Assembly (NCBI GenBank): GCA_024400545.1
Contig: JAKSMO010000019.1
Coordinates: 1-38,508, forward strand
DNA from: Bacteroidales bacterium
GTDB lineage: Bacteria; Bacteroidota; Bacteroidia; Bacteroidales; P3
Direction of reading: 5' to 3'
DNA: 38,508 bases
In this document: positions 9,075 to 14,547 of the stretch, piece after piece
Layout of the letters: every line of letters starts with the position of its first letter
Position numbering within the stretch: position 1 is the first letter of the stretch
Translations under genes and position numbers: made by a program
Notes under the pieces: model-generated
Database searches by the model: none
The model's input: the letters and a program-made list of their open reading frames with translations, nothing else
What the model was told of the DNA's origin: nothing

Positions 9075-9767
9075 ATGCTCCTACTTTTACTTGAAACTGC
9101 CACCCCCGTTTGCTCCGTTGCTCTGGCTTGCAACGGAAAGATATTGGCCGAACGCCATTCGGCTGAGTCCAACGCCCATTCCTCCAAGTTGGCATTGTTT
9201 ATCGACCAGCTGATGAATGAATGTAAGGTGAGTCCTCACCAATTGGATGCTGTGTGTGTGTCGAGCGGCCCGGGTAGCTACACCGGCCTACGTATCGGCG
9301 TAAGCTCGGCCAAGGGCTTCTGCTATGCTTTGTCGGTACCCCTCCTTTCTGTACCTACACTGCAGGGTATGGCGGCTCAGTATTTTGCCCAGCATCCTGA
9401 CTACCAGGGTCTCGTATGCCCGATGATTGACGCTCGCCGTATGGAGTGCTACACGGCCATTTACAGTCGTGATGGCGAGGTGAAGCCCGTGAGTGCCGAC
9501 ATCATCGAGGCCGGAATCTACGACACCTACCTCAACCAAGGCCAGGTGGTGTTTTGTGGCGACGGAGCGGCCAAGACACAATCGCTGCTAGGCGTGCACC
9601 CCAATGCAGTATATGCCCCTGAGTTTGAAATTTCGGCAGCGGGTCTGTTGCCTGTAGCCCTAGATAAGCTGGCTCGTAACCAGGTGGAAGACGTGGCTTA
9701 TTTTGAGCCCTACTACCTAAAAGACTTCGTGGCCAAGAAATCCGTAGTTCGAGGACTGAGAAACTGA
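9075..9767 (+). CDS. tsaB: tRNA threonylcarbamoyladenosine biosynthesis protein TsaB
   Basis: TsaB is the ASKHA-fold, catalytically inactive partner of TsaD in the TsaBDE complex that makes t6A37 on ANN-decoding tRNAs. It begins with the LLLETATPVCSVAL strand, followed by SSGPGSYTGLRIGVSSAKG near residues 64-82, the family signature, and MIDARRMECYTA. As in other TsaB proteins, the metal-binding HxxxH of TsaD is absent. Length 230 residues is normal. It is the last gene of the plus-strand housekeeping run; an octamer repeat array follows. Confidence 0.95.
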   Translation: MLLLLLETATPVCSVALACNGKILAERHSAESNAHSSKLALFIDQLMNECKVSPHQLDAVCVSSGPGSYTGLRIGVSSAKGFCYALSVPLLSVPTLQGMAAQYFAQHPDYQGLVCPMIDARRMECYTAIYSRDGEVKPVSADIIEAGIYDTYLNQGQVVFCGDGAAKTQSLLGVHPNAVYAPEFEISAAGLLPVALDKLARNQVEDVAYFEPYYLKDFVAKKSVVRGLRN

Positions 9768-9820
9768 AAGAATTGATAATTAATAATTAATAATTAAGAA
9801 TTAAGAATTGCAAACAACGA

Positions 9821-9973
9821 CTAAGCAACTAAACGACTAAGCAACTAGGCAATTAAACAACTAAGCAATTAAACAACTAATCCCCTCAACAACTAAGCAA
9901 CTAAACGACTAAGCAACTAAGCAATAATACAACTAAGCCCCCTAAACAACTAAGCAACTAAGCCCCTAACCCT
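9821..9973. repeat. Degenerate tandem array of an 8-bp unit, consensus CTAAgCAA
   Basis: About nineteen consecutive 8-bp units can be laid out in register from 9821. Exact CTAAGCAA occurs at 9821, 9837, 9861, 9893, 9909, 9917 and 9950; variants include CTAAACGA, CTAGGCAA, TTAAACAA and CTAAGCCC. A single extra base at about 9941 breaks the register once. A run of AATTAAT-type repeats (about 9771-9810) precedes it. No credible coding frame crosses it. It fills the tsaB to permease interval. Confidence 0.85.
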
Positions 9974-9986
9974 CAGCGCCCCACTA

Positions 9987-11069
9987 ATGCTCCGCTATAC
10001 CCTCAAACGACTGATGTATGGTCTCCTGGTTTTGCTGGGAGTGGTTACCTTAGTGTTCTTTCTATTCAACATACTTCCCGGCGATCCTGCCCGCATGATG
10101 CTGGGTCAGCGGGCCGATGCTGAAAGTATTGAGATCATCAATCGTGATCTGGGACGTGACAAGCCCATCGCGCTGCAATATGTCAACTACCTCAACGACT
10201 TGCTGCCCGTTTCGTTGCACAACAATAGCGACCCCCAACATTATTTCTATCTTTCGCCCGACAAATACGCGCCCTATACCCAGTTGATCAAACTAGGGCA
10301 CACCTCGGTGGTGCTCAAAGCCCCATATCTGCGCCGCAGCTATCAGTCGCAGCGCAAAGTAAGTCAGATTATTGCCTCAGCATTCCCTCAAACGGCCCTG
10401 CTAGCCGTGGTGTCGCTCACCTTTGCACTGATTGTAGGCATATTGTTGGGTGTGCTGTCGGCACTCTACAAAGACAGCTGGGTGGATCGCGTCACCCTTG
10501 TAGTCTCAACTTTGGGAATGTCGCTGCCCTCATTCTTTGCCGCCATTCTTATAGCGTGGTTCTTTGCCTATGTGCTGGCCGATGTCACTCACCTCAATAT
10601 GTTTGGCAACCTATACACCGTTGACGACTACGGCACAGGCGAATATCTCGACATCAAAAACCTTATTCTTCCTGCCCTAACGCTCGGTATCCGCCCTTTG
10701 GCCACCCTCACCCAGCTCACACGCAACAGTATGCTTGAAGCCCTGTCGCAAGATTATGTGCGCACAGCCAAGGCTAAAGGACTGCCTTTCCGTCGTGTAG
10801 TGTTCCATCATGCACTGCGCAATGCGATGAATCCCGTTGTTACCTCGGCCTCAGGCTGGTTGGCCGGTTTGCTGGCTGGAGCCGTGTTTGTCGAGTACGT
10901 CTTCGACTGGAAAGGAATGGGCATAGTCATCGTTGATGGTCTCGACAAATACGATTTCCCCGTGGTGATGGGGTCAATCCTCTTTATCTGCGTGCTCCTG
11001 ATCGTCATCAATATCATTACCGATATCCTCTACGGCCTTCTTGACCCCCGCGTCCGATTCGAAAAATAA
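9987..11069 (+). CDS. ABC transporter permease, DppB/OppB (peptide/nickel) type
   Basis: An inner-membrane permease of 360 residues. TM1 is preceded by MLRYTLKRLMYGLL and followed by the FNILPGDPARMMLG signature of DppB-type permeases. A periplasmic insertion of about 90 residues precedes the BPD_transp_1 core, which begins near IIASAFPQTALLAVVSL. The cytoplasmic EAA loop reads YVRTAKAKGLPFRRVVFHHALRNAMNP in sequence order and contacts the ATPase. The C-terminus LYGLLDPRVRFEK is typical. No second permease, ATPase or binding protein is encoded nearby, so it is an orphan in this window. Substrate cannot be told from sequence. Confidence 0.88.
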   Translation: MLRYTLKRLMYGLLVLLGVVTLVFFLFNILPGDPARMMLGQRADAESIEIINRDLGRDKPIALQYVNYLNDLLPVSLHNNSDPQHYFYLSPDKYAPYTQLIKLGHTSVVLKAPYLRRSYQSQRKVSQIIASAFPQTALLAVVSLTFALIVGILLGVLSALYKDSWVDRVTLVVSTLGMSLPSFFAAILIAWFFAYVLADVTHLNMFGNLYTVDDYGTGEYLDIKNLILPALTLGIRPLATLTQLTRNSMLEALSQDYVRTAKAKGLPFRRVVFHHALRNAMNPVVTSASGWLAGLLAGAVFVEYVFDWKGMGIVIVDGLDKYDFPVVMGSILFICVLLIVINIITDILYGLLDPRVRFEK

Positions 11070-11114
11070 ACCTAATAAGTAATAACACATAAATCTAAAG
11101 CATAATAAAATCCC

Positions 11115-11798
11115 ATGCCCTTTACCTATCCATATCCCCGCCCTTCGCTCACTGCCGATATCGTCATGTTTGGTTTTGATGGAGTCGGATTAAAGGTATT
11201 GTTGGTTCAGCGCGATGTGGAACCATTCCGTCATGCCTGGGCGCTGCCGGGAGGTTTTATGCACGAAGACGAGACCTTGGAAGCCTGTGCGTTGCGCGAA
11301 TTGTACGAAGAAACCCATTTCACGCCCGATTTCCTTGAGCAGTTCCACACTTTTAGCACTGTAGATCGCGACCCGCGTGGCCGTGTGGTAACCACGGCAT
11401 TCTTTGGCCTCATGCCCGTGTCGGAGGTGCAGGGTGGGAGCGATGCTGCCGATGCACGCTGGTTTTCCCTCGACCAACTGCCTTCCTTGGCTTTCGACCA
11501 TGCCGAGATACTTCGCGTAGCACAGTCTTGCTTGCGCGAGCGTATCTATTTCGAACCCATAGCTTTCCGCCTGCTCGAACCCAAGTTCACCATGACCGAG
11601 CTGCAGCATGTCTATGAGGTAGTGTTGGGCACCCAGTTTGATAGGCGCAACTTTCAGAAAAAGATGCACGCATCCAAGATTGTTGCCCCTGTCGGTGAGC
11701 GAAGAGTAGCTGGTCCTAGTCGTCCGGCCTCTTTGTATTCCTTTGTTTCCGACCAGTATCGCACACTTAAGCATAGCGGAGTCACATTCGAATTTTAG
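11115..11798 (+). CDS. Nudix hydrolase with C-terminal winged-helix-like domain (NrtR-like)
   Basis: A 227-residue protein. The N-terminal Nudix domain has the box GGFMHEDETLEACALRELYEE at residues ~47-67; the usual Gly after the second Glu pair is replaced (EETHF), so the box is slightly degenerate. From about residue 150 (LEPKFTMTELQHVYEVVLG, then RRNFQKKM) the C-terminus looks like the winged-helix domain of NrtR-type regulators, in which a Nudix domain senses ADP-ribose or a related nucleotide and represses NAD genes. Hydrolase or regulator cannot be settled here. It lies 45 bp after the permease gene and upstream of two ADP-ribose-related genes, though these have their own promoter. Confidence 0.8.
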   Translation: MPFTYPYPRPSLTADIVMFGFDGVGLKVLLVQRDVEPFRHAWALPGGFMHEDETLEACALRELYEETHFTPDFLEQFHTFSTVDRDPRGRVVTTAFFGLMPVSEVQGGSDAADARWFSLDQLPSLAFDHAEILRVAQSCLRERIYFEPIAFRLLEPKFTMTELQHVYEVVLGTQFDRRNFQKKMHASKIVAPVGERRVAGPSRPASLYSFVSDQYRTLKHSGVTFEF

Positions 11799-12204
11799 TG
11801 GCTCAAAGTAGATTGTATCATCCCCAGGTTATTCAAGATTATACAGTAAACTAGAAAACCAATCATCTTCTTGGCAGTCTCGACACCTTGTGTGATCGGG
11901 AGGAGTCATTTTGTGCATTCTCAAATTGTGATTACCCGTTTAGTTGTATATTTTCAAGGACTGAAAGTGTAGTTTTAACGTGATTTTTGGAGGCAATTTC
12001 TTGAAAAATGGGTTGCTGACGACCCGTTTTGCAAGGTGTTATTTGTTGAAACTGGATTTTTTTTTTTTTTTTAATATTGTTGAATATCAGTTTATTAAAA
12101 TTTAGTAGTGTAAAATGTACACAAAATAATTTGCTAGTTCGAAAAATAGTCGTATCTTTGCGTTAAAATTACACAAATAAAACTCAGTTAATAACACATT
12201 AAAA
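11799..12204. other. 406-bp intergenic region with T16 tract and a clear promoter
   Basis: No gene was found here. The stretch holds a short GGGT/ACCC hairpin (around 12010-12025, ending GACGACCCG), a run of 16 T at 12057-12072 and, near its right end, the promoter at 12130-12160. The T-run has no G+C-rich stem directly before it, so it is not a convincing intrinsic terminator, although it could still release transcripts from the Nudix gene. Confidence 0.6.
12130..12160 (+). promoter_or_regulatory. Bacteroidota-type promoter of the A1S_2505/ARH gene pair
   Basis: A -33 element TTTG (12130-12133) lies exactly 19 bp from a -7 element TATCTTTG (12153-12160), matching the known Bacteroides consensus TTTG-N19-TAnnTTTG. 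Transcription should start near 12167, giving a leader of about 40-50 nt. Confidence 0.8.
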
Positions 12205-12585
12205 ATGGAGGCAAAAATGAAACATTTAGAACGAGGCGACGAGATATTCGTATTTGGAAGCAATGCCAACGGGTTTCACAATGGCGGTGCGGCACTGAGA
12301 GCACTCACGAATTATGGCGCGATATATGGACGCGCGGAAGGGATTCAGGGCTGTTCGTATGCGATACCTACGGTGGGCGTGACATTCGCTCAGCTGGCCA
12401 GGGCCGTAGGTAGGTTTTGCGACTTTGTGGAATTGAACCCGCAGTTCACCTACAAGGTTACGGCCATCGGATGCGGCAGTGCGGGCTTCTCGCCGTATCA
12501 GATAGCTCCCTTATTTGCACGAGTGAGCGACCGCTTTAACGTGAAGCTTCCTATGGAGTTTAAGGCTGTTTTGAACGCAATTTGA
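12205..12585 (+). CDS. A1S_2505-family (phage-associated) protein, macro-domain-like features
   Basis: A 126-residue cytoplasmic protein. Recognised by the pattern FVFGSNANGFHNGGAALRAL, then GAIYGRAEGIQG, SYAIPT and, near the end, VTAIGCGSAGFSPYQIAPLF. These match a family often found in phages and beside ADP-ribose enzymes, usually labelled A1S_2505-like. The Gly-rich GSN..G.H.GGAA and IGCG.AGF loops resemble the ADP-ribose-binding loops of macro domains, but that is my inference. Two starts are possible: ATG at 12205, or ATG at 12217, which has GGAGG (12207-12211) five bases upstream, a rare good Shine-Dalgarno in this genome. It is followed after 88 bp by an ADP-ribosylglycohydrolase, probably cotranscribed. 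Confidence 0.75.
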   Translation: MEAKMKHLERGDEIFVFGSNANGFHNGGAALRALTNYGAIYGRAEGIQGCSYAIPTVGVTFAQLARAVGRFCDFVELNPQFTYKVTAIGCGSAGFSPYQIAPLFARVSDRFNVKLPMEFKAVLNAI

Positions 12586-12673
12586 AGAAAACGTGCAAGC
12601 CAGATAATAATACCAAGGAAAGAAAGTTAATATATCACAACACATACATTATTAATTACAAAAATTTGAGATT

Positions 12674-13531
12674 ATGTTAGGAGCAATTGCAGGCGATACT
12701 ATTGGTTCGGTTTACGAATTTGATAATATTAAGACGAAAGATTTTCCGCTGTTCGTGCAGCGCAGCACTTTCACCGACGACAGTGTGATGACTATGGCTG
12801 TGGCTCGGTGGCTCACACAGGGTAGCGACCGTACGCAGGCCGATCTGGAGCGCAGCATGGTGGATTTTGGCACACACTTTCCCGATGCCGGCTATGGCGG
12901 TGGGTTCAAATGCTGGCTTTTCTACCCCCACAAGCTGCGCCCCTACAATGGAGCTCAACCTAGCCATAACCGCCATCCGTACAACAGTTTTGGTAACGGT
13001 TCCGCTATGCGAGCCAGTGCTTGCGGATGGAAGTTCGACACCCTGGCGGACACCGAATACTGGGCCGAACAGTCGTCAATCATCACCCACAACCACCCCG
13101 AGGGAGTGAAAGGGGCGCAGGCCACGGCAGGAGCCATCTTTATGGCTCGCAACGGGGCTTCGAAGGCCGAAATTCGCAACTATATCGAGCAACGCTATGG
13201 CTATAAGCTGGACTTTACATGCGACGAGATACGACCCTATTATCGTTTCAATGAGACCTGTCAGGATACTGTGCCACAAGCTATTGTTGCTTTCTTGGAG
13301 AGCACTGATTTTGAAGACTGTGTGCGACTGGGTGTATCATTGGGGGGCGATACCGACACGCTTTGCTGCATTGCCTGTTCGATAGCCGAAGCCTATTATG
13401 GCGGAGTGCCAGAATCCATTGCCTTGGAGGTGTGGCGTCGTGTGCCCAAGCTCTTCAAGTCCACGATGATTGATTTTGCCGCTTGCTCGGCCTACCGCCT
13501 GCCCGAGTGCTGTCTGGCGGCTCGCCGATAG
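12674..13531 (+). CDS. ADP-ribosylglycohydrolase (ARH/DraG family)
   Basis: A 285-residue all-helical dinuclear metal enzyme that removes ADP-ribose from proteins or nucleic acids. It begins MLGAIAGDTIGS. Metal ligands are visible in FTDDSVM (Thr34, Asp35, Asp36) and GGDTDTL (Asp226, Asp228, Thr229). SFGNGSAMRAS and ITHNHPEGVKGAQA are the other conserved blocks. All expected ligands are present, so activity is likely. The target (Arg, Ser, Thr-linked or other ADP-ribose) cannot be assigned. No ADP-ribosyltransferase toxin is encoded in the window. It follows the A1S_2505-family gene by 88 bp, on the same strand. Confidence 0.92.
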   Translation: MLGAIAGDTIGSVYEFDNIKTKDFPLFVQRSTFTDDSVMTMAVARWLTQGSDRTQADLERSMVDFGTHFPDAGYGGGFKCWLFYPHKLRPYNGAQPSHNRHPYNSFGNGSAMRASACGWKFDTLADTEYWAEQSSIITHNHPEGVKGAQATAGAIFMARNGASKAEIRNYIEQRYGYKLDFTCDEIRPYYRFNETCQDTVPQAIVAFLESTDFEDCVRLGVSLGGDTDTLCCIACSIAEAYYGGVPESIALEVWRRVPKLFKSTMIDFAACSAYRLPECCLAARR

Positions 13532-13585
13532 GCTAGGGTGGAATAAAAGGGAAATTCCATCGTTTATGCGGACATCCTACGGATA

Positions 13586-13651
13586 TTCTACGGTGATGTT
13601 ACGCTCGATTGGACCGCTCATTCTCCGTAGCATTACCGTAGAATGAGCGGT
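13586..13651. repeat. Two overlapping, mutually exclusive hairpins
   Basis: Hairpin 1: 13586-13603 pairs with 13626-13643 (16 of 18 positions). Hairpin 2: ACCGCTCATTCT (13613-13624) pairs perfectly with AGAATGAGCGGT (13640-13651). The right arms share 13640-13643, so both cannot form fully at once. There is no U-run after either stem, so this is not a standard terminator. It lies between the ARH stop and the TauE/SafE promoter. Confidence 0.7.
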
Positions 13652-13663
13652 ACTACTATTATG

Positions 13664-13694
13664 GTTGGCTAATCCAAAAAAAATCGTATCTTTG
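13664..13694 (+). promoter_or_regulatory. Probable promoter of the TauE/SafE gene
   Basis: TATCTTTG at 13687-13694 is a perfect TAnnTTTG -7 element. A -33-like GTTG (13664-13667) sits 19 bp upstream. The leader to the ATG at 13816 would be about 115 nt and contains a 13-codon open frame (13726-13767). A second -7-like TAATTTTG at 13797-13804, just before the ATG, has no matching -33 box. Confidence 0.6.
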
Positions 13695-13725
13695 CATCAC
13701 CAAAAGCTAGTTGAGGAATACTGAT

Positions 13726-13767
13726 ATGTGGATGTTTATGGTGCAGTTGTGCAGTTTTCTCTATTAG
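13726..13767 (+). CDS. Candidate 13-codon leader peptide ORF upstream of TauE/SafE
   Basis: ATG-TGG-ATG-TTT-ATG then on to TAG encodes MWMFMVQLCSFLY. It has a purine-rich GAGGA nine bases upstream and sits wholly in the leader of the downstream permease. It contains three Met and one Cys, sulfur amino acids, which is suggestive beside a family that exports sulfur compounds. It is short enough to arise by chance. Confidence 0.25.
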   Translation: MWMFMVQLCSFLY

Positions 13768-13815
13768 TGAAAATACAACTATATTGACTCGACATATAAT
13801 TTTGCCCGGCTTAAC

Positions 13816-14547
13816 ATGGCTCATTTGACCGATATTTTTTGGATTTTTTTTATGGCTTTTGGGGCCGCATTTGTGCAGCGTGTTACTGGATTTGGTTTTG
13901 GCATCTTTATCATGACGGTGCTGCCGTATCTGCTGCCTTCGTATGGCGAAGCCACCACATTGTCGGGCTTATTGTCGATTATGACGGCGGTGCCCATTAT
14001 GGGATACATTTGGAAGCATGTGGATTGGCGCAAGCTGCTGCCCATCATGATTACTTTTTTGGTGGTGTCGTGGGGTGCGGTCGGGCTGGTGGCTGTGGCG
14101 GACGACGGATTGCTCAAGCGGGTGCTGGGAGCGGTGCTGATATTGGCGGCGGTATGGTTTTATTTTTTTGATAACAAGGTGCATGTGCGCCCCACTATCG
14201 CCGTTCAGGTGGCTATGGGTGTGCTGTCGGGTATGATGGGCGGTTTGTTTGGCATGCAGGGGCCGCCGGCAGTGCTGTATTTTTTGGCTGCTGCTAAGGA
14301 TAAGGATGAGTATATGGCCTTGTCTCAGGCGTATTTCCTGATAGGCAATTTAATGATGACGCTGTACCGTGCGCAGCATGGTTACCTTACGGCCCAGGTG
14401 GGCTACGGATGGTGTATTGGCGTGGTGGCGGTGTTTATTGCGGTGTGGCTGGGAGGCAAGGTGTTCAAGCGCCTGTCGTCGCAGCTTTTGCGCAAAATCG
14501 TTTATGCTTATATGGCCGTGAGCGGTGTGCTGGCGCTATTGGGCTAG
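13816..14547 (+). CDS. TauE/SafE (DUF81) family membrane permease
   Basis: A 243-residue inner-membrane protein with about eight hydrophobic helices arranged as two repeats. The conserved start FGAAFVQRVTGFGFGIF and the mid-protein GVLSGMMGGLFGMQGPPAVLYFLA are hallmarks of the TauE/SafE/YfcA family. Members export sulfite, sulfoacetate or other small organic anions, or have unknown cargo; none can be assigned here. The stop codon overlaps that of the convergent PD40-OmpA gene by 4 bp (the palindrome CTAG at 14544-14547). It has its own promoter and a long leader. Confidence 0.9.
   Translation: MAHLTDIFWIFFMAFGAAFVQRVTGFGFGIFIMTVLPYLLPSYGEATTLSGLLSIMTAVPIMGYIWKHVDWRKLLPIMITFLVVSWGAVGLVAVADDGLLKRVLGAVLILAAVWFYFFDNKVHVRPTIAVQVAMGVLSGMMGGLFGMQGPPAVLYFLAAAKDKDEYMALSQAYFLIGNLMMTLYRAQHGYLTAQVGYGWCIGVVAVFIAVWLGGKVFKRLSSQLLRKIVYAYMAVSGVLALLG

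Noticed and set aside
9821-9973. CRISPR-like array after tsaB
   Set aside because: Repeat units are 8 bp, adjacent and degenerate with no spacers and no cas genes.
13613-13651. Perfect hairpin as an intrinsic terminator of the ADP-ribosylglycohydrolase gene
   Set aside because: No U-run follows the stem (TACTACTATT instead); kept as a repeat/possible switch rather than a terminator.
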